Below, in pieces: positions 35,527 to 44,155 of a DNA stretch of 64,000 nt. The translations under genes were made by a program, and so were the position numbers. The notes under the pieces were generated by a model, which saw nothing but the letters and a program-made list of their open reading frames with translations, did not search any database and had not been told where the DNA came from. Position 1 is the stretch's first letter; each line of letters starts with the position of its first letter. Origin of the DNA: Clostridia bacterium (GTDB lineage Bacteria > Bacillota > Clostridia > Oscillospirales > Acutalibacteraceae); contig JAFTLT010000051.1 in NCBI GenBank assembly GCA_017452785.1, positions 26,961 through 90,960 of the forward strand. The letters run 5' to 3'.

Positions 35527-36632
35527 CAGGCATCCTCCAATCCGTTTTTTGTGAGCTTAATCAGGCGTTTATATCTTATGCTGCTGTCAGGCTCGTTGAG
35601 CACCATAACACTCAGGCTGTCTTGTGAAAGCTCCTCAACTGCCTTTATAATCTCAGCTGAGGTGCAGCCTTCGTCTTTAATGAGGACTATGTCATAGTCA
35701 TATTCATCGCTTTCTTTGCCGTGACGCTCAAGGGCATCAAGATAAACCGCAAAGCCTATTGCACCTGAAGACTTGCCCATTTTTTTCATCAGCTTGTCGT
35801 ACTGACCGCCTGAGAGCACGCTGGTGGGTATGCCTGAAATATAACCCTTGAAAACAAGTCCGCTGTAATAGCTTGTATCATTGACAATAGAGAAATCTAT
35901 TCTCAGCTTATCAGAAAGACCTAACTGCTCAGCTGAGGCACATATTGCGGCAAATTCGCTCAATGCCTTCTCCACTCTTTCATCAGTACCCTCAAAGGCA
36001 CTGCAAAGCTCAGCACTGCTTTTATATGTAGCCATAAGCCTTGAGATTATATCATAAGCCTTCTGCGTGATGTTTCCTTTTTGGAAAATAGAAGTGATTT
36101 CATCAATGCTTTTATTCTGAATGCTTTCAAGAACTGTCTGTTTTACATTTTCACTGAGGTCACACTCTTTGATAAGAGCCGAAAGAAGACCTGCATGAGC
36201 AATGTCAACTATATAGTTTTCATCTATGCTTTCAAGGCTTTTAACAGCAAGATAGAGCACTTCGCAAATATCATAGATGCCGATGTCGCCTATACATTCA
36301 AGACCTGTCTGTGTGATTTCTTTAAATGAATGTGAGTCACTTGAGATGCGGTAGACATTTTCATTATAATAGAGCTTTTCAACGCTGCCCTTGACATCCT
36401 TTGCATTTTTTATAATTGAAAGTGTAACGTCGGGCTTGAGGGCAAGAAGTCTGCCGTTTGTGTCGGTGAAGGTGATAATGCCGTCACTTATGAGGAAGTC
36501 TTTGTTTCTGACATAGAGGTCATATTCCTCAAACTTGCTCATTTTAAAGCGGCTATAGCCGAATTTTCTGTAAAGTGAGCGAAGACTGTAAACAGCCTTT
36601 TCGTCATTTTTTAATATGTTTTCGTTAAGCAT
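35526..36632 (-). CDS. hisZ: HisZ, ATP phosphoribosyltransferase regulatory subunit
   Basis: 368-residue histidyl-tRNA-synthetase-like paralogue that completes the hetero-octameric HisGZ enzyme and senses histidine. Class II synthetase-like motifs are visible (FTDTNGRLLALKPDVTLSI near residue 58, YYNENVYR, GLECIGDI), but the tRNA-binding C-terminus is absent. Its place just before a short hisG supports HisZ rather than HisS. Confidence 0.92.
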   Translation of the reverse strand: MLNENILKNDEKAVYSLRSLYRKFGYSRFKMSKFEEYDLYVRNKDFLISDGIITFTDTNGRLLALKPDVTLSIIKNAKDVKGSVEKLYYNENVYRISSDSHSFKEITQTGLECIGDIGIYDICEVLYLAVKSLESIDENYIVDIAHAGLLSALIKECDLSENVKQTVLESIQNKSIDEITSIFQKGNITQKAYDIISRLMATYKSSAELCSAFEGTDERVEKALSEFAAICASAEQLGLSDKLRIDFSIVNDTSYYSGLVFKGYISGIPTSVLSGGQYDKLMKKMGKSSGAIGFAVYLDALERHGKESDEYDYDIVLIKDEGCTSAEIIKAVEELSQDSLSVMVLNEPDSSIRYKRLIKLTKNGLEDA

Positions 36633-36637
36633 AATGA

Positions 36638-36928
36638 TTATCCCTTCTTATCCAATTTGTTAATAGCTGTCTTATAGCCGCCGCTGCCGTAATTGACACA
36701 CTTGCCCACACGGCAGATAGTGGCGGTGCTTGCGCCTGTGAGCTTATTGATTTCGATGTAGCTTTTGCCTTCGCAGAGCAGCTTTGCAACCTCTAATCGC
36801 TGTGCTATTGAGGTGAGCTCCTGAATAGTGCAGACATCGTCAAAAAAGCAGGCGCACTCTTCTTTATTTTCAAGTGAAAGTATAGCCTCAAAAAGTCTGT
36901 CTATAGCTTTGTTATCAAGTTTATTCAT
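36638..36928 (-). CDS. YerC/YecD TrpR-like regulator, probable his repressor
   Basis: 96 residues of the TrpR-superfamily YerC/YecD family. A helix-turn-helix is formed by ELTSIAQRLEVAKLLCEGKS and YIEINKLTGASTATICRVGKC (about 37-78). It is the first gene of the his operon, 5 bases before hisZ. That placement makes it a good candidate for the operon's histidine-responsive repressor, acting on the promoter at 36963-36991. This is inference from position and family. Confidence 0.85.
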   Translation of the reverse strand: MNKLDNKAIDRLFEAILSLENKEECACFFDDVCTIQELTSIAQRLEVAKLLCEGKSYIEINKLTGASTATICRVGKCVNYGSGGYKTAINKLDKKG

Positions 36929-36962
36929 TGTTATTACGCTCCATTCGTTTTAACGTAGCAGT

Positions 36963-36991
36963 ATTCTAACACATCAGCGTGCTAAAGTCAA
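36963..36991 (-). promoter_or_regulatory. his operon promoter with possible operator
   Basis: Minus strand TTGACT (36991-36986), 17 bases, TAGAAT (36968-36963). Arms TAGCA and TGCTA (36955-36985 region) flank the -10 and spacer as an inverted repeat and could bind the TrpR-like regulator. No T-box or attenuator hairpin fits in the 35-base leader. Confidence 0.65.
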
Positions 36992-37172
36992 TGGCTTTTT
37001 CATATTATTTTAAGTTTTTTTGTACGCATTTGAGGGTGGCGAAAAGGTCAGTTTCTACCCGCCGCAAAAAAACATATTACAGTTTTGTAATAACCGGGGA
37101 TTTATCACACAGATTTCACACAAGGGTGTTATATTGCCAATGGTAAAAATTACCAAGAAAGGATTTGAGAAT

Positions 37173-38990
37173 ATGAAAAAGCTGTTTACTTTATTATCTG
37201 CAATGACATTAATGGTGTGTATTTCACTTTGTTTCAGTGTGAGTGCACAGGAAGACGACTGGTATCTCGGTAGTGATCACGGTTGCAAAGAAGCAATAAT
37301 TGATAATGTACGTTATCGTCTTATAAGTGATAAAAAATACGGCGAACATTATGTTGTTGTTGATTTTATTCATGATGAAAGCCTTGCTGAAACTACAACT
37401 AAAATCAATATTGTTGACGAAATAGAGGGGGTTGAGGTTTTGGGGATAAAAACCAACTATGATGACAGCCCTGATTTGCCGTCTCCTGCTTACACGAATA
37501 AATATCCGAGTGTAAAGAAAGTTGTTATTCCCGATAATGTTAAATATATCGGTTTTTATGCATTTAACTGTTTCCCGAGTATTGAAAAACTTTATCTCCC
37601 TGAAGATTTGATTAGTATGGGCGAGGGTGCTTTTATCGGTATGGAATCGCTTAAGAGCATTACCATTCCCTCGGGTATCCGTTCTATATACTGCAGAGCT
37701 TTTGAGGATTGCAAATCTTTGACCACGGTAGTTCTCGGTGAAAAAGTAGAATACATTTCCGAGAGAGCCTTTTGTCATTGTGAAAGCCTGACTACAATTA
37801 ATTTGCCCGACTCATTAAAGGGTATTTATGATAATGCTTTCAGCGGTACTGCGCTTACCAAGGTTGTTATTCCTGAAAAAGCAAAATTAATGGAAGGTTC
37901 TTTTTCAAATTGCAAAGCTATCAAAAAAATAGTCTTCGAAAATACAGGCAGTGCCAAGGATGATTATGTTTCAATTGACTATAATTTCTGGGGCAGCTCT
38001 GCTGTGGAAGGCGTTTATATCAAAACTATTCCTACTAAAGGAATACTGATAGAGTTTTCAACATTAGACACAATGCCTCTGCTTAAAGATATATATTTTG
38101 CAGGCTCGGAAGAATTGTGGGATAAACTGACCCATGAACTGGACAGAGCCGAACTCGATGAAAGGGGCATAACTGTTCATTTCTACTACAGACACAGCCA
38201 CAGCTTTAAGCAAAGCGGTAAGGTTACCTGCACAAAGGGCGGAACATATAAATACACTTGTGAGTGCGGTGATTCATATTCATATAAAGTTGCTAAAAAT
38301 ACTGATGGTCATAAGTTCGGTGCGTGGAAGGTAACGAGAAAGTCAACCTATACCGTAGCCGGTGAAAAGCAAAGAAAGTGCAGTCTCTGTGGCAAGGTTG
38401 AAAAGAAAGATATTGCAGTGATTAAATTACAGACTGTTCTTAATATCAGTTACGAAAGAACACTTAACAGCATAACTATTTCATGGAAACCGGTTGAAGG
38501 CGCAAACGGCTACAGAGTGTATTGGAAGGATTCACCTACGGGCAAATATCAAAAAATTGCTTCGTTGAAAAATAAGACAACATATACCTTCAAAGATCTT
38601 GACAAGTGTAGTAAGTACTATTTTAAAATTCAGCCCTATCACAAAGACAGCAAAGGAAATGTTGCTTTTGCCAATATAAGCCAGGTGTTCGGTGTGTTTA
38701 CTATTGCAACAGCCCCTGCTAATCTGAAAGCAGTGTCAACAGAACCGGGTACAGTAAAGCTTACCTGGGAGTCAAGCGGTGATGACAGTCACTACTTTGT
38801 ACATCACGGCACATCAAAACAAGAGGTTATAGAAGACGAGGAATTTCTGTTTATCCATGTCGGCAAAAAAGAAAGCTATACATTTAAAAAATTAGAAAGC
38901 GGTAAGACATATTACTTTAAAGTGAGCATTACTGATGAAACCGTTGACGGAGTGAAGGTAAGTAACATCGCAGAAGTAACAGTAAAATAA
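37173..38990 (+). CDS. Secreted BspA-like LRR protein with Cys modules and two FN3 domains
   Basis: 605 residues from the ATG at 37173 (AAGAAAGGA upstream; the open frame to 37020 has no ribosome site). The signal peptide ends near FSVSA-QED. Leucine-rich LRR_5/BspA repeats fill about residues 60-340 (IPSGIRSIYCRAFEDCKSLT, LPDSLKGIYDNAFSG and similar). Then come two of the same Cys/His modules that build the giant protein at 13342: VTCTKGGTYKYTCECG...DGH, followed by a W-type KFGAWKV...RKCSLCG. Two fibronectin III domains (about 420-605) end the protein. No anchor is visible. It is probably a secreted or loosely bound adhesin. Confidence 0.85.
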   Translation: MKKLFTLLSAMTLMVCISLCFSVSAQEDDWYLGSDHGCKEAIIDNVRYRLISDKKYGEHYVVVDFIHDESLAETTTKINIVDEIEGVEVLGIKTNYDDSPDLPSPAYTNKYPSVKKVVIPDNVKYIGFYAFNCFPSIEKLYLPEDLISMGEGAFIGMESLKSITIPSGIRSIYCRAFEDCKSLTTVVLGEKVEYISERAFCHCESLTTINLPDSLKGIYDNAFSGTALTKVVIPEKAKLMEGSFSNCKAIKKIVFENTGSAKDDYVSIDYNFWGSSAVEGVYIKTIPTKGILIEFSTLDTMPLLKDIYFAGSEELWDKLTHELDRAELDERGITVHFYYRHSHSFKQSGKVTCTKGGTYKYTCECGDSYSYKVAKNTDGHKFGAWKVTRKSTYTVAGEKQRKCSLCGKVEKKDIAVIKLQTVLNISYERTLNSITISWKPVEGANGYRVYWKDSPTGKYQKIASLKNKTTYTFKDLDKCSKYYFKIQPYHKDSKGNVAFANISQVFGVFTIATAPANLKAVSTEPGTVKLTWESSGDDSHYFVHHGTSKQEVIEDEEFLFIHVGKKESYTFKKLESGKTYYFKVSITDETVDGVKVSNIAEVTVK

Positions 38991-39002
38991 ACATTAAACT
39001 TC

Positions 39003-39028
39003 AAAAGGCGGGCTTCGGCTCGCTTTTT
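39003..39028 (+). terminator. Terminator after the LRR-FN3 gene
   Basis: AAAAGGCGGGC-TTCG-GCTCGCTTTTTT: an 11-bp stem with G-U pairs, a UUCG tetraloop and a T-run, 13 bases after the stop. Confidence 0.9.
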
Positions 39029-39070
39029 TGATTCCAGTTCTATGCGTACCGAAAACTTTGTAGAAAAAAG

Positions 39071-39099
39071 TTGACAAGCTCGATTTATAGTGTTATAGT
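39071..39099 (+). promoter_or_regulatory. Promoter of the folT riboswitch transcript
   Basis: TTGACA (39071-39076), 17 bases, TATAGT (39094-39099) with extended TG. It lies 16 bases before the riboswitch. Confidence 0.75.
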
Positions 39100-39114
39100 G
39101 TATCTACAATAAAT

Positions 39115-39217
39115 TTACAGAGTAGATTTGTGCGCGCCACAGTGCCTTAAAGACGGGGAGTTGCTTTAAGGACGAAAAGCCTCAGGCTTGCGGTGCATAA
39201 ATCGCATCCCGCTGTGA
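39115..39217 (+). promoter_or_regulatory. Tetrahydrofolate (THF, folT) riboswitch
   Basis: The core fits the THF aptamer: closing stem TTACAG/CTGTGA, then AGAGTAGAT, a TGCGCG segment, GGGGAGTTG before a TTAAAG/CTTTAA hairpin, GGACGAAAAGC, and the 3' GCGGTGCAT...GCATCCCGCT block. It stands 55 bases before the folate transporter gene, which agrees. The nearby start region (RBS GGAGG) suggests translational control. Confidence 0.85.
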
Positions 39218-39271
39218 TGAATAGTAATGTTACCTCTATTTTTCACCGTGTGGACAAATGGAGGTTTTATT

Positions 39272-39796
39272 ATGCAAAAGAAAAACGAAGAGAAGCTCTT
39301 CACCCTCACTTGTCTTGCACTTCTGACTGCTATGCAGATTGTTATTGCAAGATTTTTAGCCATTCCCGTCACAGAAAGCATAAGGTTTTCTTTCTCGTTT
39401 ATTCCCGTTGTTATTGCTGCAAGACGCTTCGGTGTTTTAGGCGGTGTGCTGGTCTACGGCTTGGGCGATTTCCTCGGTGCAATGATTTTCCCCACCACAG
39501 GTGCCTATTTTCCGGGCTTCACACTCACCTCGGCTATATCGGGTCTCATCTACGGCTTGTACCTTGCCAAAAAGGGCGGTGCAGTGCGCATAATTTTGAG
39601 CGTGCTCACTTCGCAGGTTTTGTGCACCCTTTTGATGAACAGCTATTGGGTGTCAACTCTTTACGGCAGTGATTTCGGTGCAGTGCTTCTTTCAAGGCTG
39701 CCTCAGAGTGCAGTTATGAGTGTGCTTCAGATTGTGTTTATGGTGCTGCTGCTTGAAAAAATATGCAATGTGATAAAATTTAATCGACAAAAATAA
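39272..39796 (+). CDS. folT: FolT, folate ECF transporter S component
   Basis: 174-residue membrane protein that binds folate and works with the shared EcfA-A'-T module, which is not in this window. The start at 39272 has GGAGG; the frame upstream to 39227 does not. Family features are FSFSFIPVVIAARRFG near residue 40, GLGDFLGAMIFPTTGAYFPGFTLT (read as two adjacent blocks) around 63-86, and SGLIYGLYLAKKGG. The THF riboswitch directly upstream confirms the substrate class. Confidence 0.93.
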   Translation: MQKKNEEKLFTLTCLALLTAMQIVIARFLAIPVTESIRFSFSFIPVVIAARRFGVLGGVLVYGLGDFLGAMIFPTTGAYFPGFTLTSAISGLIYGLYLAKKGGAVRIILSVLTSQVLCTLLMNSYWVSTLYGSDFGAVLLSRLPQSAVMSVLQIVFMVLLLEKICNVIKFNRQK

Positions 39797-39844
39797 CGGA
39801 ATTTCTTACTTTCTTAAGGTTTTCTTACAAAACAGTTACTTTCA

Positions 39845-39873
39845 TTGACAAGGCTTTTTTCCTCTTTTATACT
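39845..39873 (+). promoter_or_regulatory. Promoter of the 159-residue protein gene
   Basis: TTGACA (39845-39850), 17 bases, TATACT (39868-39873); 35 bases before the start codon. Confidence 0.8.
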
Positions 39874-39907
39874 GTCATTATGACAAGAGGAAAGGAGCTT
39901 TTTATTT

Positions 39908-40387
39908 ATGAAACACAAAATTGTTGTCAGTGTGCTGATTGTCTTTATTTTAGGCTTTGCGGTGTCTTCACTGTTCAGTCAGCACAGCGATTATTATACA
40001 AAATACGAAGATATGAAATACGGCTTTATCCCTTACTATTCAACCATTGACAAAAAGTGCAGCGATAAAGACAGACAGACTGCTCAGAGCTTTGTTGACC
40101 TTGCAGGTGAAATAATGACTGATGTCAGCGGCAATGAATTAAAAAACGCAGGTGAGCTCAGCTTATATTCAGTGAAAAAAGCCGAGGTAAGCCGAGCCGA
40201 AGCAAAAATAAATCTTATCACTGCAGATTTTACATTTTCCAACGGCTATATGTGGGTGGAGTACACAAAAAAAGACTATGACAACAGTGAAAATTTAATC
40301 GAAGAAAAAGAAGCCCTGGCTTATTGGAAACTGAAAAAGCAAGACGGTATATGGAGCGTTGTAAAAATCAAAGAGGTTGCCTGCTGA
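39908..40387 (+). CDS. Hypothetical membrane-anchored protein
   Basis: 159 residues. An N-terminal hydrophobic helix (about 4-24) serves as signal anchor, and the rest is a charged soluble domain rich in Lys, Glu and Tyr. The second half (LITADFTFSNGYMWVEYTKKDY, AYWKLKKQDGIWSVVKIKEV) looks like a cystatin/NTF2-type curved sheet as in many small extracytoplasmic proteins, but no family is recognised. It has a consensus promoter and GGAAAGGAG, so it is clearly expressed. The stop lies inside a terminator hairpin. Confidence 0.75.
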   Translation: MKHKIVVSVLIVFILGFAVSSLFSQHSDYYTKYEDMKYGFIPYYSTIDKKCSDKDRQTAQSFVDLAGEIMTDVSGNELKNAGELSLYSVKKAEVSRAEAKINLITADFTFSNGYMWVEYTKKDYDNSENLIEEKEALAYWKLKKQDGIWSVVKIKEVAC

Positions 40388-40405
40388 TGAAGCAGGCATT
40401 ATTAA
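40378..40405 (+). terminator. Terminator overlapping a stop codon
   Basis: TGCCTGC-TGATGAA-GCAGGCA: 7-bp stem with the TGA stop in the loop, followed by ATTATTAATTTTTT. Confidence 0.65.
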
Positions 40406-40439
40406 TTTTTTGTTTTTTCTTAATTTTAGTCTATTTGTC

Positions 40440-40468
40440 TTGAAATCGGTCTTGCCTTATGATAATAT
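40440..40468 (+). promoter_or_regulatory. Promoter of the zinc-ribbon/SH3 protein gene
   Basis: TTGAAA (40440-40445), 17 bases, TAATAT (40463-40468), giving a leader of about 75 bases. Confidence 0.5.
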
Positions 40469-40549
40469 ATTAATAACTATATACATCTATGTTAGGGATG
40501 TAATTTTGTGTAATATCAAATGAAGTAAATATATGGGAGTGAATGTTTT

Positions 40550-42301
40550 ATGAAATGCGGTTTTTGCGGTAATGAACTTGAACACGGTGCCGAAATCTGC
40601 CCGAATTGCGGTATGATTATTTCTCTCGGTGATGAAAACGACGGTGCAAACGACAAGGTTGTTGAGTCTGTTTATAATGTGTTCAAAAGCAAAGAGACAG
40701 CCGGTGGCGAAGAGCCCGAAAAGGCTCAGGAGCTGGAAGCTGACCCCACTGAAGAAAAGGTTGAGTTTATTGTTAGTCTGCCTGAGTTTGAGGAAACTGC
40801 CGAGCCTATCAAAGAGGAGAGCGCACCTGAGGTGAACGTGCCTGAGACAGTGCAGGACGAAGAAGCTGTTCCCACCGAGGAGCCTTCAGAGGAAATATCG
40901 GCAGAACCCGAAATTGACACATCTCTTCCTGAAATGGAAGAAGTGCCTTTGCCTGAAACACTTATGGGTGACAGAATTACAGGTGAAATTTACTCAAACA
41001 GTGCTGATGCTCCCACTCAGCAGGCAGACGAAGCTGAAGAGGCTGAGGAAGTAGCCGAAGTTACAGAAGCTGTAGAGGAAGAAGAAAAGCTTGAAATCAG
41101 AGTGCCTGAAAGTAACTATATCTATGCTGAATATGATGATTACGGCAAAACTGAAAGCGAAGAAATAAAGCAGGAAAAGTCAGAGAAAAACGAGCAGGCA
41201 AAAAAGAACCTCGATAAGATTGCTCCCACGGAGAAGAAAAAAACAAAAAAGAAAAAAAAGAAGGGCATTGACGGCATTAAAATTGAAGCTGTTCTCGGCG
41301 TGGCAATTGCTCTTATCGCTATACTTTTCGGCTGTGCTTATGCAGTTAAAAACGATATGATTCCCGTTTTGGGTGAGTTGTTTGACGATATCACCAAGAC
41401 CACCGCAGATCAGACTGAAAGCACTGCTGAGGGTGAAGAAACCACAGAAGGTGAAGAAACAACCACTGAGGAGCTCACAACAGAGCCAACAACTACCGAG
41501 GCTGAGGAAACCACAACTGAGCCCGGCACAACCGAAGAAGAAACAACAACCGAAAAAGAGACTACTACAAAAGAGACAACTACAAAGGCTACAACAACAA
41601 AGCCGACTACTACAAAGCCGACTACCACCAAACCGACTACCACCAAACCGACTACTACAAAACCGACTACTACCAAGCCTACCACTACCAAACCGACTAC
41701 AACTAAACCGACTACAACTAAACCGACTACTACAAGACCTACCACAAAGCCTTCAACAACAAAACCTGCCACAACCAAGCCTTCCACAACAAAGGATCTC
41801 TACGGTATTAACGATGTGACAGTTAAAAAGCCTGCAAGCTATCTTTCAAAGAGCTACACAGGTTATGTTACGGCAGAGGGCGTAATTCTCAGAAATGCTC
41901 CATCAGCAAAGGGCGAGAGAATACTCTTCCTTTCAAAGGGTGCCGATGTTAAGGTTCTTGCAAAAGAAAGCGGATTCTGCTATGTCAAGAGTAACCGTTA
42001 CGGTGTTTACGGTTGGGTCAGTGCAAGCTATATTGCTGACGAAAGACCTCAGGCAGATGCAGTTACCGTTAAGGGTACTGTGGCACCTGACAAGAAGTAT
42101 GACACAGTTGTGACAAAATACACTGTCAACGGTCTCAATATCAGAAAAGGCCCCGGCACAAATTATGACGTTATCGGACTTATTCCAATCAGCTATCCCG
42201 TAAAGGTTATCGGTTATAAGTCAGGTGTTTCAGGTTGGGTCTATGTTCAGGATACAACCTACGGCTACACAGGCTGGGTATCAAGCGCATATATTAAATA
42301 A
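40550..42301 (+). CDS. Zinc-ribbon, Thr-rich stalk and twin SH3 membrane protein
   Basis: 583 residues. A cytoplasmic zinc ribbon (Cys3, Cys6, Cys17, Cys20) is followed by a long acidic segment (about 50-225) and a Lys-rich stretch, then one membrane helix (about 244-266). A Thr/Glu stalk (about 285-345), ten or so TTKPT repeats (about 349-402) and two bacterial SH3 domains (about 434-494 and 521-583; GYVTAEGVILRNAPSAKGER and NGLNIRKGPGTNYDVIG) follow. The stalk should span the wall and the SH3 pair should bind peptidoglycan. The joining of a cytoplasmic zinc ribbon to a wall-binding domain suggests a sensor or tether; function unknown. Confidence 0.82.
   Translation: MKCGFCGNELEHGAEICPNCGMIISLGDENDGANDKVVESVYNVFKSKETAGGEEPEKAQELEADPTEEKVEFIVSLPEFEETAEPIKEESAPEVNVPETVQDEEAVPTEEPSEEISAEPEIDTSLPEMEEVPLPETLMGDRITGEIYSNSADAPTQQADEAEEAEEVAEVTEAVEEEEKLEIRVPESNYIYAEYDDYGKTESEEIKQEKSEKNEQAKKNLDKIAPTEKKKTKKKKKKGIDGIKIEAVLGVAIALIAILFGCAYAVKNDMIPVLGELFDDITKTTADQTESTAEGEETTEGEETTTEELTTEPTTTEAEETTTEPGTTEEETTTEKETTTKETTTKATTTKPTTTKPTTTKPTTTKPTTTKPTTTKPTTTKPTTTKPTTTKPTTTRPTTKPSTTKPATTKPSTTKDLYGINDVTVKKPASYLSKSYTGYVTAEGVILRNAPSAKGERILFLSKGADVKVLAKESGFCYVKSNRYGVYGWVSASYIADERPQADAVTVKGTVAPDKKYDTVVTKYTVNGLNIRKGPGTNYDVIGLIPISYPVKVIGYKSGVSGWVYVQDTTYGYTGWVSSAYIK
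41595..41755 (+). repeat. 15-bp tandem repeat encoding TTKPT
   Basis: About ten units of ACTAC(A/C)A(A/C)(A/C)AA(A/G)CCG encoding Thr-Thr-Lys-Pro-Thr. Neighbouring units differ mainly at third positions, and the length could change by slippage in steps of five residues. Confidence 0.85.
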
Positions 42302-42334
42302 AAATCAGCAGGGAAAAATAGGAGGAAATATATT

Positions 42335-44101
42335 ATGATGACATTAACCACCCGTTGGGCAGAGGAGGCTATGTGCGATATGCCCCTCAAAGAATATCCG
42401 AGACCTCAGATGGTCAGAGACAATTGGGTCTGCCTTAACGGTATTTATGATTTTGCAATAACAGATGACGATGTGAAATGGTGCGAAGAATATAAGGAAG
42501 AAATCCGTGTACCTTTTGCAGTTGAAAGCTGTCTTTCAGGTGTTTGCAAAAGAGTTGACGATGATGAGCTTCTGTGGTACAGAAAGAAGATAACTCTGCC
42601 CGAAAGCTTCAAGGGCAAGAGAACACTGCTTCACTTTGGCGCTGTTGACTGGGAATGCAAGGTGTTTATCAACAAAAAGGAAGTCGGCGGTCATTTAGGC
42701 GGATACTGTCCCTTCACTATCGATATAACAGATGCACTCACCGATGGCGAAAACGAGCTTGTTGTCAGAGTTTATGACCCCACTGATGAGGGCTGGCAAA
42801 ACAGAGGTAAGCAGGCAAGTGAGTCTCACGGCTTCTGGTATACCTCCACCTCAGGCATATGGCAGACAGTGTGGATGGAAGCAGTGAGCGAAAACTATAT
42901 TGCTTCATATAAAGCTACCCCCGATATTGATAAGGGCGTTATTGCAATTAAGACAGATGTCATCGGTGAAGGCTCACTTAAAATCAAGATTTATGACGGT
43001 GAGACCCTTGTAAACGAAAAAGCGATTTCCTGCGATGAGGCTGTTGCAGTACCCGATATGAAGCTGTGGAGCCCGGAAAATCCCTTCCTTTATGATTTTG
43101 TGCTTGAGATGACAAAAGACGGTGAAGTAACCGACAGCATCAAGGGCTATTTCGGCATGAGAAAATACAGTATTGGTGAGTATGAGGGCTATAACAGACT
43201 CTTCCTCAATAACGAGCCTTATTTCCAGAGAGGTCTGCTTGATCAGGGCTATTGGTCAGACGGTGGCATGACACCACCCACTGACGAAGCTATGATTTAT
43301 GATATTGAAAAGATGAAGGACTTAGGCTTCAATATGCTTCGCAAGCACATTAAGGTTGAGCCTGCCAGATGGTATTATCACTGCGACAGACTCGGTATGC
43401 TTGTATGGCAGGATATGGTCAGCGGCGGCAAGGCACTTAACCTTTTCCATGCAGGTGTTCTTCCTAATATTCACGGCGTACTTAACCCAATTGTCAACCT
43501 TTCAAAGAAAGACAATGCTTACAAAACTTTCAACAGAGATAAGATTGAATGGCGTCTTCAGTTTGAAGAAGAGCTCTTTGAAATGATCGATTGCCTTTAT
43601 AACTACACATCAATCTGCTGTTGGGTACCCTTCAACGAAGGCTGGGGACAGTTTGATGCAAAACGTATCGGTGATGCAATTAAAGAAAAAGATCCCTCAC
43701 GCTTTGTTGACCACGCAAGTGGTTGGTACGACCAGAAGGGCTGCGATTTCAGAAGTATGCACAAATATATCCTTCCCGTTATTCTTCCTAAATATGACGG
43801 CAGACCCCTTGTTCTCAGTGAATACGGCGGCTACAGCCAGAAGATAAAGGGTCATGTCTGGAACTGGGAAAAGAGCTTCGGCTATCAGATGTATTCAAGC
43901 AAGGAAGCACTGACCAAGGCATATAAAAATCTCCATGAAAAGCAGATTATCCCCAATATCAAAAAGGGTCTGAGCGCAACTGTTTACACTCAGGTCAGCG
44001 ATGTTGAGTTTGAAGTTAACGGCATACTTTCCTATGACCGTGAGCTTGTTAAAATCGACGAGGATACCCTCAGAGAGCTTAACGCAAAAATGGCATATTA
44101 A
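42335..44101 (+). CDS. Glycoside hydrolase family 2 (beta-galactosidase/glucuronidase-like)
   Basis: 588 residues, intracellular (no signal peptide). A sugar-binding jelly-roll (about 20-190, with WYRKKITLPESFKGKR and HFGAVDWECKVFINKKEVG) leads to an Ig-like domain (about 190-280) and a TIM barrel. The acid/base is Glu435 in VPFNEGWGQFD and the nucleophile is Glu496 in LSEYGGYSQ. Length and order match short GH2 enzymes; the glycon cannot be fixed by eye. It is 33 bases after the SH3-protein gene with AGGAGG, and 54 bases before a WYL regulator. Confidence 0.88.
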   Translation: MMTLTTRWAEEAMCDMPLKEYPRPQMVRDNWVCLNGIYDFAITDDDVKWCEEYKEEIRVPFAVESCLSGVCKRVDDDELLWYRKKITLPESFKGKRTLLHFGAVDWECKVFINKKEVGGHLGGYCPFTIDITDALTDGENELVVRVYDPTDEGWQNRGKQASESHGFWYTSTSGIWQTVWMEAVSENYIASYKATPDIDKGVIAIKTDVIGEGSLKIKIYDGETLVNEKAISCDEAVAVPDMKLWSPENPFLYDFVLEMTKDGEVTDSIKGYFGMRKYSIGEYEGYNRLFLNNEPYFQRGLLDQGYWSDGGMTPPTDEAMIYDIEKMKDLGFNMLRKHIKVEPARWYYHCDRLGMLVWQDMVSGGKALNLFHAGVLPNIHGVLNPIVNLSKKDNAYKTFNRDKIEWRLQFEEELFEMIDCLYNYTSICCWVPFNEGWGQFDAKRIGDAIKEKDPSRFVDHASGWYDQKGCDFRSMHKYILPVILPKYDGRPLVLSEYGGYSQKIKGHVWNWEKSFGYQMYSSKEALTKAYKNLHEKQIIPNIKKGLSATVYTQVSDVEFEVNGILSYDRELVKIDEDTLRELNAKMAY

Positions 44102-44106
44102 AAAAC

Positions 44107-44135
44107 AAAGGGTGTGGATAGCTTCTGCACCCTTT
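44107..44135 (+). terminator. Weak hairpin between GH2 and WYL genes
   Basis: AAAGGGTG and CACCCTTT with a 13-base loop; AAATTAAAA follows rather than T's, so termination may be partial. Confidence 0.35.
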
Positions 44136-44155
44136 AAATTAAAAGAGGTGGAAAT

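Noticed and set aside
35526-36632. Histidyl-tRNA synthetase
   Set aside because: The anticodon-binding C-terminus is missing and it precedes a short hisG, so HisZ fits better.
36929-36962. T-box leader for the his operon
   Set aside because: The promoter leaves only about 35 bases before the first gene; there is no room for a T-box and no TGGNACC-type box.
37020-37172. N-terminal extension of the LRR-FN3 protein
   Set aside because: No ribosome site, and it would place the signal peptide internally.
39193-39672. Alternative plus-strand frame over the folT gene
   Set aside because: It overlaps the riboswitch and folT in another frame and is full of His, Cys and Arg without family features.
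41410-41787. Minus-strand frame encoding a Val/Gly repeat
   Set aside because: It is the complement of the TTKPT codon repeat; no start signals.
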